Assembly: GCA_965203605.1 (NCBI GenBank)
Contig: OZ241902.1
Span: forward strand, 4,774,001 to 4,838,000
Source of the DNA: JAPOUP01 sp965203605
GTDB taxonomy: Bacteria; Pseudomonadota; Alphaproteobacteria; Rhodobacterales; Rhodobacteraceae
Length of the DNA: 64,000 bases
Reading direction: 5' to 3'
A program made the position numbers and the translations under genes. Below are positions 35,795 to 43,577 of the stretch, piece by piece; position 1 is the first letter of the stretch, and every line of letters begins with the position of its first letter. The notes beneath the pieces are model-generated. The model saw nothing but the letters and a program-made list of their open reading frames with translations. It had not been told where the DNA came from and ran no database searches.

Positions 35795-35817
35795 AGGTAT
35801 CAAACCGGTTGTATGAT
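35788..35817 (+). promoter_or_regulatory. sigma70-type promoter of sugar-ABC operon
   Basis: -35 TTGACA (35788-35793, perfect), an 18-bp spacer, and -10 TATGAT (35812-35817, five of six). The -35 overlaps the start codon of the divergently transcribed regulator. The ribosome site GGAGG of the first gene lies 13 to 8 bases before its ATG. Confidence 0.7.
35803..35810. promoter_or_regulatory. candidate operator AACCGGTT
   Basis: A perfect 8-bp palindrome with central CG, within the promoter spacer, extended imperfectly to CAAACCGGTTG. Repressor binding here would block polymerase. It is the only clear palindrome in the 66-bp divergent region. Confidence 0.5.
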
Positions 35818-35860
35818 TGGCAGCATTACCAGACCACATGCTAGCACGGAGGTGTAACAT

Positions 35861-37102
35861 ATGAAAGCCTTGATCACGGTGGCAGCGGCGGTTCTGATTG
35901 CAGGCACCGCAGTAGCACAGGACTCCTATACGTTCAGAATGCCGAGCTGGATGTGGGAAGAAGGCATAGTCGGCGAATGGAACAAGGACCGTGTAGCGGC
36001 ATTCGAAGCCGCCAATCCCGGAATTTCGGTCGACAAAACGCTCATTCCGAACACGCACTATGAACAGACTCTGATTACGCAGATTGCGGCCGGCGACGTA
36101 CCCGACTTCATGCCTGTGTTCACGAACATGCTCGCGCCCATGATTGACGCGGGTATCCTTGCGCCCATGGATGACTGCATCGAATCCTCCGGCTTCGCGA
36201 ACCGCATTCTTCCTTCTGTCAGTTTTGCTCAGGTTGACGGACATACCTTCGGTGTTCCGCTGACGATGAGTCCCCAATCACTGCTCGTCAACAACCAGCT
36301 CTTGGCTGCGGCTGGTGTCGGGATCCCAACGAACCTAGACGAGTTCTATGCCGCGGCGAAGGCCGTGAAGGAAACTACAGGCGAGTTCGGATACGGTTTT
36401 CCAAACGATACGGCAAGCGCCATTCATGTCTACATAAACAGCATGCAATGGCTTATCGGAATGGGTTCGGACTGGTCACAGCCCGACGGGACGATCACTG
36501 CAAATGATGAAGCTGCCGTGGCAGCTGTCAGCTGGATCAAGCTCTTTCTGGACGAAGGACTTAGCCCGAAGGGCCTTGGCTCCAAAACCGTGCGCCAGAT
36601 GTTCGCCGACGGCAAGGTTGCGATGCTCTTCGACGGCCCATGGGTGGTCAGCACGGTCAAGACGGTCAACCCGGACCTTGTCGAACACATAACCTTCGAG
36701 GTCATGCCGACACCGACCCATGCAGCAATCACCGGTGGCGCATTTTATGTCATACCGAAGGATTCTCCCAATCCGGATGACGCCTGCAAGATGCTGAATG
36801 TCTTTTACGATGCGGCCGCACAGCAAAGATATCTTGAGGACCTAGTGCAGATTCCGGGCACGATTGTCGAACCGAGCGAAGCGTTTCTTGCTGAGGTGCC
36901 CTGGGCTGGCACCATGGCGGAGATCGCGGCGAAGTATCCGGGCGGAATTGGCTATGCCCCTCCCGGTTATGAAATCCAGGCTGCTGAGTTCAGGCAGATC
37001 GTGGTCGATGGATTGTCGAGAATCTACTCTGGAGCCGTGTCGGTCGAGGAAGGGCTCGACGAACTCCAGAGGCAACTCGAGAATTGGACGAATACCCTCT
37101 AG
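35861..37102 (+). CDS. sugar-type ABC binding protein
   Basis: A 413-residue family 1 (MalE/UgpB-like) periplasmic binding protein. The signal peptide MKALITVAAAVLIAGTAVAQ ends just before DSYTFRMPSW. It has FEAANPGISVDKTLIP, TLITQIAAGDVPDFM, the KLFLDEGLSPKG helix, the ligand-pocket motif MLFDGPWVVSTV and TGGAFYVIPKDSPNPDDACKML. It has the strong promoter described above, GGAGG ahead of its start, and a GC-rich hairpin behind its stop. The ligand class is most likely a sugar or sugar conjugate, in line with the regulator's sensor domain. Confidence 0.93.
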   Translation: MKALITVAAAVLIAGTAVAQDSYTFRMPSWMWEEGIVGEWNKDRVAAFEAANPGISVDKTLIPNTHYEQTLITQIAAGDVPDFMPVFTNMLAPMIDAGILAPMDDCIESSGFANRILPSVSFAQVDGHTFGVPLTMSPQSLLVNNQLLAAAGVGIPTNLDEFYAAAKAVKETTGEFGYGFPNDTASAIHVYINSMQWLIGMGSDWSQPDGTITANDEAAVAAVSWIKLFLDEGLSPKGLGSKTVRQMFADGKVAMLFDGPWVVSTVKTVNPDLVEHITFEVMPTPTHAAITGGAFYVIPKDSPNPDDACKMLNVFYDAAAQQRYLEDLVQIPGTIVEPSEAFLAEVPWAGTMAEIAAKYPGGIGYAPPGYEIQAAEFRQIVVDGLSRIYSGAVSVEEGLDELQRQLENWTNTL

Positions 37103-37130
37103 ACGTTCCCGAAGTCACAGGAGCGGCTCT

Positions 37131-37150
37131 GGCCGGCAGCGTCGCCGGCC
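37131..37150 (+). promoter_or_regulatory. hairpin after sugar-binding protein
   Basis: GGCCGGC (37131-37137), six-base loop, GCCGGCC (37144-37150). There is no T-run. It lies between binding protein and first permease. Confidence 0.6.
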
Positions 37151-37196
37151 GGGGCTTCGTGAACGCAGATGTACCGATCATTTCAGGGATGCATAC

Positions 37197-38099
37197 GTGA
37201 AGCGTGTTTTCGTCCGTAGGCTAGGTCATCCCGAACTGCTGCCGCTTTGGCTTCTTACCCCGGCAGCGATCGTGATGTGCGTGATTCTCATTTGGCCGAT
37301 TGCGCAGGGAATACTGCTTGGGTTCTTTAACACACGCATCCTGAACTACGATGCCGGACGCTACATAGGACTTGCGAACTACGAAGTTCTGCTTTCCGAT
37401 CCTTCCTTCTGGAATTCCCTGAAGGTGACCGTCTATTACGGTATCGCCTCAATGAGCTGCACGTACGTGCTTGGCCTGTCATCGGCACTGTTGCTGAACC
37501 GATCATTGCCGTTTCGCGGCATGATCCGAACGATATTCATCCTCCCTTGGGCGGTCCCGGAAGTCGTGGCGGTGCTGATCTTCATATGGATGCTCGACGC
37601 CCAGTACGGGGTCATCAATTACTTCTTTGTCGAGGCGGGATTCCTTGATGCGCCCGTTGCCTGGTTGGCCAGAGCCGACCTTGCCATGCCGGCACTCGTT
37701 CTGATCACCAGTTGGCACCAGTTTCCGCTCGCCCTGCTGATCCTCCTGGCCGGCCTTCAGACCATTCCTCAGGAAGAATACGAAGCTGCGATGGTCGACG
37801 GGGCTGGGGCGTTCTCAAGGTTCATCCATGTCACTTTGCCCGGCCTTCGGGCGGTGAATGTCATCCTGATTCTCATCCTGATCCTGAACTCGTTCCGGCG
37901 GGTGACCATGATATATGCGATGACGGGCGGCGGTCCGGCCCGTGCGACTGAAACGCTGTCCATCCTGACCTACAATACGGCGTTCACCTACCAGAAGATC
38001 GGATACGCTGCCGCGATCGGCACCGTTCTGCTGTTGATTCTGCTAGCATTCAGCCTCGTCTATTTCTTTGCGATCATATATGTGAGGAGGGACGCTTGA
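37197..38099 (+). CDS. sugar ABC permease, MalF/UgpA type
   Basis: A 300-residue inner-membrane permease with about six helices. Family segments seen are LLPLWLLTPAAIVMCVILIWPI, NYEVLLSDPSFWNSLKVTVYYG, RTIFILPWAVPEVVAVLIFIWML and the EAA loop EEYEAAMVDGAGAFSRFIHVTLPGL. The GTG at 37197 follows CAGGGATG; the longer open frame overlaps the upstream gene's tail and is not used. Its stop overlaps the next start (TTGA). Confidence 0.9.
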   Translation: MKRVFVRRLGHPELLPLWLLTPAAIVMCVILIWPIAQGILLGFFNTRILNYDAGRYIGLANYEVLLSDPSFWNSLKVTVYYGIASMSCTYVLGLSSALLLNRSLPFRGMIRTIFILPWAVPEVVAVLIFIWMLDAQYGVINYFFVEAGFLDAPVAWLARADLAMPALVLITSWHQFPLALLILLAGLQTIPQEEYEAAMVDGAGAFSRFIHVTLPGLRAVNVILILILILNSFRRVTMIYAMTGGGPARATETLSILTYNTAFTYQKIGYAAAIGTVLLLILLAFSLVYFFAIIYVRRDA

Positions 38100-38932
38100 A
38101 TCACCGCATCACCGCGATCGTGGTCAGCACCGGCTTGTTTTTGCTGACCCTGGCCTGTGCAGGCATCGTCTTCTTTCCGTATTACTGGATGATCGTGTCT
38201 TCGTTGGAGTCGGCTAGCCTCTTCGAATGGCCACCGCGCCTTGTTCCGTCAAGCGTTACATTTGAGGCCTATGTCAAGATTTTCACAGAACGTGACGTGT
38301 TCACCTGGTTCAAGAACACCGCCTTTGTCGCAGGCACGACCTCAATGTTCTGCACGCTCATCGCCATCAACGGTGGATACGCGTTGTCTAGGTTCAGGAC
38401 GCGCAGCACGACCGGATTCTCAATCTTCATACTGTTTTCCCAATTGCTTCCGGCGTCGCTGATTGTCGTTCCACTCTATGTCATCTTTCGTCAGACAGGC
38501 CTGTACAATTCGCTGATCGGTCTGGCCATTGCCAATGCCGCATTCGTGTTGCCGCTGGCGACCTGGCTCATGAAGGGTTTCTTTGACCGGATTCCGATCG
38601 AAGTCGAGGAGCAGGCAATGGTTGACGGCTGCACGCGCATCGGCGCGTTCTACCGGGTTGTTCTACCATTGGCCCTACCGGGGCTCGTGGTTGTGGTTGC
38701 CATGAGTTTCATCACTGGCTGGGACGAGTTCTTCCTGGCGCGGACATTGATCTCATCGCAAAGCAACTGGGTCTTTTCCGTGGGACTCACCTCGTTCGAA
38801 ACCCAGTATGCTATCGCATGGGACGAGATGATGGCGGCTGCAGTGGTGTTCGCTTTGCCGGCAGTCTTTTTCTTTCTCTTCGTGCAGCGTTACCTCGTGT
38901 CCGGGTTGACCAGCGGTGCGGTGAAGGGCTGA
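38096..38932 (+). CDS. sugar ABC permease, MalG/UgpE type
   Basis: A 278-residue second permease. It has the N-terminal helix with FFPYYWMIVSSLESASLF, the NTAFVAGTTSMFCTLIAINGGYALSR segment, and the EAA loop VEEQAMVDGCTRIGAFYRVVLPLALPG. It starts with TTG at 38096 inside the stop of the previous gene, an unusual start, but the family alignment leaves no better one. Confidence 0.9.
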   Translation: MNHRITAIVVSTGLFLLTLACAGIVFFPYYWMIVSSLESASLFEWPPRLVPSSVTFEAYVKIFTERDVFTWFKNTAFVAGTTSMFCTLIAINGGYALSRFRTRSTTGFSIFILFSQLLPASLIVVPLYVIFRQTGLYNSLIGLAIANAAFVLPLATWLMKGFFDRIPIEVEEQAMVDGCTRIGAFYRVVLPLALPGLVVVVAMSFITGWDEFFLARTLISSQSNWVFSVGLTSFETQYAIAWDEMMAAAVVFALPAVFFFLFVQRYLVSGLTSGAVKG

Positions 38933-38935
38933 CCG

Positions 38936-40198
38936 ATGGTCGATTCAGACAGCCATGAAGCCCTTATTTTGCACTGTGACAATGTGTGGATCGACCCGCC
39001 GGGGCACTTCGAACCCAAATCCGTCAAACTTGTGGGCGACCGCATTGATTCTGTCCACGACCGAATGTCGGCTTCGGCGGGCGGCACCCGGAACTCGGAA
39101 ATTGATCTGGGCAATGTCTACATGATGCCGGGCCTGATAAACACCCATGTCCATCTGGAGTTTTCGGCGAGTCCGGACCCGCTCAGGGAGTTCAGGAGGG
39201 AATCTGCTTCAGATCGCTTTGCGCGGGCCGTCCGGAATGCCCGGTCAATGCTCCTGAGTGGGGTTACTACACTGAGGGATTGCGGATCCAGCCTGTATCT
39301 TCTGAACGGTTTCCGTCATTGCCTGAATCTGCCTGACTTGCCTCGGCTTCTGCTTTGCGGCCCGCCGATTACGGTTCCCGGAGGTCATTTGAGCATTTTC
39401 GGGGGTACGGTTTCGGATCCGGACGAAATCTCGGCGATCGTGTCCCGGTCGATCTCCACCGGAGCAAGGTCGATCAAGCTGATCGGGAGCGGGGGCGGGA
39501 TGACTCCAGGATCCTTTCCGGAGAACGTTGCCTTTTCCCAGGAGGTGTTTTCCCAGGTTGCGGCGGCCGCACGTTCGCATGAAGTCGCAAGTGCTGCGCA
39601 CGTACTTGCTGCGGAAAGCGTGAAACGGGCAGCCATTGCCCGGTTCGACAGTCTCGAACACTGTGCATTTTTCCGTCGGTCCAGCAGTGGCCGACTCGTG
39701 CGGCAATTCGATGCGGGTGTTGCCGCGATCGTTTCTGACAGGGGGGTTTCGGTCATGCCGAACCTGTCGACCGCCACGAGAGCGCATGGAAGGCTGTTGC
39801 GGAAAGGAATGCAGGGAAATCCGGAGTCGCAGCACGCGCTGGACCAGCATGAAGTCATGCTTGAGAACTTCCGGAAGCTTGTCGACTTGGGTATCACCAT
39901 CGTTTGCGGCACGGATGCCGGCGTCCGAGATACGCCGTTTGGGGACACTTGGATCGAGCTTGAACTGATGGCCCGATCCGGCATGTCGAACATTGATGTT
40001 GTCCGGTCGGCATCGCTGAACGCCGCGCGGGCGCTGAAACTGGAAGGCACAGTCGGGCGAATAGCTGCTGAACATTCGGCCGACTTCGTCATTTTGAAGA
40101 GTTCGCCGCTTGCAGACATCTCGTCCTACAGAGAGCCGATGTCCGTCTACAGCCACGGGCGTCGGATCGGTCCCTCGCTTGCCAACGGAAAGGAATGA
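38936..40198 (+). CDS. amidohydrolase, imidazolonepropionase-like
   Basis: A 420-residue metal-dependent hydrolase of the imidazolonepropionase/prolidase-like amidohydrolase branch. Metal site residues are H71 and H73 in INTHVHLEF, the lysine in SIKLIGSGGG, a histidine in ASAAHVLAAES, SLEHCAFF, and the aspartate in VCGTDAGVRDTPFG. N- and C-terminal strands form the usual small beta domain (LGNVYMMPGL; HSADFVILKSSPL). There is no signal peptide. It lies three bases after the permease and directly before a PLP enzyme, indicating that it acts on the imported compound; hydrolysis of a cyclic amide or an aminoacyl bond is likely, but the substrate is not identifiable. Confidence 0.88.
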   Translation: MVDSDSHEALILHCDNVWIDPPGHFEPKSVKLVGDRIDSVHDRMSASAGGTRNSEIDLGNVYMMPGLINTHVHLEFSASPDPLREFRRESASDRFARAVRNARSMLLSGVTTLRDCGSSLYLLNGFRHCLNLPDLPRLLLCGPPITVPGGHLSIFGGTVSDPDEISAIVSRSISTGARSIKLIGSGGGMTPGSFPENVAFSQEVFSQVAAAARSHEVASAAHVLAAESVKRAAIARFDSLEHCAFFRRSSSGRLVRQFDAGVAAIVSDRGVSVMPNLSTATRAHGRLLRKGMQGNPESQHALDQHEVMLENFRKLVDLGITIVCGTDAGVRDTPFGDTWIELELMARSGMSNIDVVRSASLNAARALKLEGTVGRIAAEHSADFVILKSSPLADISSYREPMSVYSHGRRIGPSLANGKE

Positions 40199-41464
40199 AT
40201 GTTGCTGTGCAGCCTTCAATGTCTCGATTGCGGACAAGTCTTGCCATTTACGGAACAATACAATTGCCCGGAATGTGCCAGCGAGTTGAAGTTGCAATAT
40301 GAACACGCAACAGTCCGCCACCAAGGAAAGTTCGCACGTAATTGGCGGACACCCACAGACATTTTCACTCGATTCGGCGAACTCCTTCCGCTTCCTTCCA
40401 CAGCACCACCAATATCGTTGGGGGAGGGCAATACGCCACTGATCCGGGCCAGAAATCTGGAGAGCAGGCTGGGGTCCTGCGAACTCTACTTCAAGCTGGA
40501 GTGCTGCAATCCTACGGGATCCTTCAAGGACCGGCAGGTCAGTGTCGGTATCTCCGTGGCCATGCACTTCGGTCGAAGGGGATTCGCGGTAACGTCGTCG
40601 GGCAACGTCGGGAATTCCTTGGCGGCATACGCGGCACGGTCGGGAACCAGTGCGTATGTCTGGGTCCCGAAAAATATACCGGTGTCGAAGCGGCAACAGA
40701 TAGATGTCTATGGATCCAAGGTCTTCGAAATCGAAACCGGACCACCTGATGCTGCGGCCGACGCGTTCGAAAATCCATATGAGATCGCGATCCGCGAGCT
40801 TCCGACATTTTGCAGGGAATATGGGCTGGTGCCAATGACATCTGCGCGGTCTGTCAACCCTTTCATGGTCGAAGGCGCCAAGACCATTGCCTATGAGATC
40901 TGCGCAGACTTGGGATGCTGCCCCGACGTTGTGGCCGCGCCGGTCGGTGGCGGTGGTCTGGTGGGAGGTCTGAGCGAAGGGTTTTTTGATCTTCGGGAAA
41001 TCGACTTGATCGACCGCGTGCCAAAGATTGTTGCCGGACAGCCGCAGGACTACTTTGTCAGTATTGACATGGTAGGCCAGCCCGATTGCAAGGGTGCCCG
41101 TCCTCTTGATGCGGACTGGGCCAATGCGGCGATTGGAAATTCAGGTGGGCATCTTCACCGTTTGACAAGGAACCAGATACTTGCAGCACAGGCTGACCTT
41201 GCCGGGAAGGAAGGGATATTCGCCGAACCTCGAGGTGCCTACGCACTTGCCGCATTGGCTTCCGAAGCCGAAGCAGGTCATATCCGCAAGGGCACACTCG
41301 TGGTAGTTATCGTTTCAGGTACAGGTCTCAAGGACATGACGGCCGCGGCCGATTTTGCGACACGGTACAAACTCGCTTGTTCCTCAACGGTGTCTTCGAT
41401 CCGGGAGTCTAGACTAAACCCGGTGCTTGAGACCCAAGAATCACACCATTCTGAAGGAAGATGA
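40199..41464 (+). CDS. threonine-synthase-like PLP enzyme
   Basis: A 421-residue fold-type II PLP enzyme. The N terminus has a small zinc-ribbon-like motif (C8-x-x-C11 and C23-P-x-C26), as in some threonine synthases. The PLP lysine is K110 in PTGSFKDRQ, followed by SSGNVGNSLAAYAAR, the glycine loop VGGGGLVGG and, near the C terminus, the VIVSGTGLKD phosphate-site region. Against a housekeeping role: no thrA/thrB is nearby, and the gene sits between an amidohydrolase and an importer ATPase in a catabolic operon. A beta-elimination or replacement on an imported amino-acid derivative (for example a diaminopropionate-type or O-substituted serine) is a reasonable inference. It starts immediately after the previous stop. 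Confidence 0.88.
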   Translation: MLLCSLQCLDCGQVLPFTEQYNCPECASELKLQYEHATVRHQGKFARNWRTPTDIFTRFGELLPLPSTAPPISLGEGNTPLIRARNLESRLGSCELYFKLECCNPTGSFKDRQVSVGISVAMHFGRRGFAVTSSGNVGNSLAAYAARSGTSAYVWVPKNIPVSKRQQIDVYGSKVFEIETGPPDAAADAFENPYEIAIRELPTFCREYGLVPMTSARSVNPFMVEGAKTIAYEICADLGCCPDVVAAPVGGGGLVGGLSEGFFDLREIDLIDRVPKIVAGQPQDYFVSIDMVGQPDCKGARPLDADWANAAIGNSGGHLHRLTRNQILAAQADLAGKEGIFAEPRGAYALAALASEAEAGHIRKGTLVVVIVSGTGLKDMTAAADFATRYKLACSSTVSSIRESRLNPVLETQESHHSEGR

Positions 41465-41467
41465 TAG

Positions 41468-42547
41468 ATGGCAAGCGTTGATTTCGTGAAAATCTCCAAG
41501 TCGTTTGGACAGGTACAAGCTGTCTCAGAGATCAGTCTAGAAATCGAAGACGGCGAGTTCGCAGTGCTTGTTGGCCCGTCGGGATGCGGAAAGTCCACTT
41601 TGCTCCGGCTACTTGCGGGCCTTGAACGTGCAACCAGTGGATCCATCAGGGTTGGCGGCAAGGTCGTCGACGACGTGCCCCCAAAGGATCGGAACGTTGC
41701 CATGGTGTTCCAAAACTATGCGCTCTATCCCCAGAAGACTGTTGCCGCGAACATGGGATTTCCATTGAGGATGCGCGGTGCCAGTCGGTCGGAGACGGAC
41801 AGGAGGGTGCTCGAAGCGGCAAGGATACTCGGACTGGAGGATTTGCTGAAACGCTATCCCAAGCAGTTGTCCGGAGGCCAGCGGCAAAGGGTGGCAATGG
41901 GCCGTGCGATCATCCGAAATCCGAGCGTGTTCCTGTTTGACGAACCTCTCTCGAACCTCGACGCTAAGCTCAGGGTCAGGATGCGGGCGGAGATCAAGGA
42001 ACTGCAGCAAAGGTTAGGAACCACGACCGTCTATGTCACACATGACCAGATTGAGGCGATTACCATGTCAGACAAAATTGTCGTGATGCGGAATGGTCAG
42101 ATTGAGCAGGTAGGCAGCCCTCTCGACATTTTCGACAGCCCTGCGAACAGGTTTGTTGCAGGATTCATTGGATCGCCAGCGATGAACTTCCTTGACGGGC
42201 GGATCATGTCGACTGACGATGGTCCGGAATTCATTACCGTGGGCGGCTTGACCTGCAAGTTACCTGAAGTTGGCATTCGTCATCTCAGCCGATGCGCATC
42301 AATCGGAATCCGACCGGAACATATCGAACTGGCCTCGGAGGGAGGTTCCGATGCGTTCAGCCTGCGCATATGCGTAGTGGAGCCGACGGGCGCGGATACG
42401 ATGATCATTGCCCGCAACAGCAATGACGAACTGTCCGCCTTGATCAAGGGTCGTCATGCATTCGTTCCCGGTAACTCCATCCAACTCAAACCCTTGCCGG
42501 GAACACTTCACTATTTTGCGCCGAACGAGGCGGCTATCCGAATGTGA
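41468..42547 (+). CDS. sugar ABC ATPase, MalK/UgpC type
   Basis: A 359-residue ATPase with Walker A GPSGCGKST, Q-loop FQNYALYPQ, signature SGGQRQRVAMGRAI, Walker B VFLFDEPLSNLDAKL and VTHDQIEAITM. The C-terminal OB-like regulatory domain (NFLDGRIMS, SIGIRPEHIEL, VEPTGADTMI) is characteristic of MalK/UgpC proteins. It completes the importer and is the last gene of the operon. Confidence 0.94.
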   Translation: MASVDFVKISKSFGQVQAVSEISLEIEDGEFAVLVGPSGCGKSTLLRLLAGLERATSGSIRVGGKVVDDVPPKDRNVAMVFQNYALYPQKTVAANMGFPLRMRGASRSETDRRVLEAARILGLEDLLKRYPKQLSGGQRQRVAMGRAIIRNPSVFLFDEPLSNLDAKLRVRMRAEIKELQQRLGTTTVYVTHDQIEAITMSDKIVVMRNGQIEQVGSPLDIFDSPANRFVAGFIGSPAMNFLDGRIMSTDDGPEFITVGGLTCKLPEVGIRHLSRCASIGIRPEHIELASEGGSDAFSLRICVVEPTGADTMIIARNSNDELSALIKGRHAFVPGNSIQLKPLPGTLHYFAPNEAAIRM

Positions 42548-42732
42548 ATTTCGGGAAGCAGTTACGGGTTTGATACAACCTCGCCAGATCATCGCTGCGG
42601 ATTCTGATAACTCGTGCTGCTGGGATCCACACGAATGATGCTGTTTCCGGGAGGCGCAAGCGTGAAAACGCCTTCAGGGCAAGGGATTCTAGAGGTCGCG
42701 AAAATCAGGAAAACCTGACCGGATCAAACTTA

Positions 42733-43200
42733 ATGCGCATTGTAGTGATTCTCTTCCTGCTGTCCGGAAGTGCCTATGCGCAGGCTCGATATTTCGGACT
42801 CGTCCTGGGCTCCCTGCATGTCGGCAATGACAACCTGAACAACTTCAATTCCCGCCTGAGCTATGGCAAGTGTTGGGTACGTCAGTCCAACACGGAATGG
42901 CATCTTGAGGAAGGGGGTGTCGGCGGCGATTCAATACGGCGGGGTGTTGACGGCGACTTATTGGCGCGGGATTTCGGCGGCTCGCCGCGCATGAACAACT
43001 CGTTGCTCAGGGTGTGTGCCTGGCATTCTTCTGCGATGCCATTTTTCAAAACCTTCGACGAAGAGCGCACAAGCGCGGCCTGCCGCATGATGGAGCGGAT
43101 CGGAGGTTCAGGTCAGGCGATCTACTTTACCCATCATCGCCATGTGGTCGACATCGCAGCCGCCGAATGCGGCATAGAGCCCGTCTTACACGAACTGTAA
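42733..43200 (+). pseudogene. chimeric ORF: secreted leader plus yhaN tail
   Basis: A 155-codon open frame made of two unrelated pieces. The first 60 or so residues look like the start of an exported protein: a signal peptide (MRIVVILFLLSGSAYAQ) then YFGLVLGSLHVGN and a tyrosine-rich strand. From about 42984 it runs into the duplicated yhaN 3' end; after a one-base insertion relative to yhaN it is back in the yhaN frame and ends KTFDEERTSAACRMMER...HEL exactly as yhaN does. It is probably non-functional, an accident of the duplication, although the frame is open. No convincing ribosome site is seen. Confidence 0.75.
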
Positions 43201-43280
43201 ACGCCGCCGATGCCCGATCTTTGGCGGAACGTCTGTCGCTTTGGTGTTGTTTTCCCAGTGGCAACTTTGGCTGGCGCGTG
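42984..43280 (+). repeat. copy of yhaN 3' end and flank
   Basis: Duplicate of 20971-21267 including about 80 bases beyond the stop codon. It lies directly downstream of the sugar-importer operon and upstream of the IS1380 relict. No terminal repeats of its own are visible. Confidence 0.9.
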
Positions 43281-43409
43281 ACGTAATGTAGGTGTTCGAT
43301 TCTGCTGGAGAGGAACTTTCAGCGGAAACATGGACTGCCCCAAGGTGGAAGAATCTCTGGCTGTGACGTACTTCGATGTGCGCTAAGTCAAGGGCTTACG
43401 GGAGGTACG

Positions 43410-43577
43410 GTGGAAAAGAGATTCCCTTTCGCAACAGATGAGACGGCGTTCACCAAAGTCGAAGACATGGCGAGATTCATGACACTTACCGGATGGAGAA
43501 CACCACTGGCTGTCCGATCGATTGCAACGCCTGACCATCTGGATCGGACTCCCGATTGGCGCAACGTGATTCCCTAC
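43410..43577 (+). pseudogene. small ORF cut by IS1380
   Basis: GGGAGG at good spacing precedes a GTG at 43410, which opens MEKRFPFATDETAFTKVEDM and runs to the edge of the IS1380 relict (43578). If the element is removed, the frame can be joined to 45010-45063 to give a protein of about 73 residues. The family is unknown and the call rests on the ribosome site and the insertion position. Confidence 0.35.

Noticed and set aside
40199..41464. Housekeeping threonine synthase (thrC)
   Set aside because: Motifs are compatible, but the operon position between an amidohydrolase and an importer ATPase makes a catabolic role more likely; left as threonine-synthase-like.
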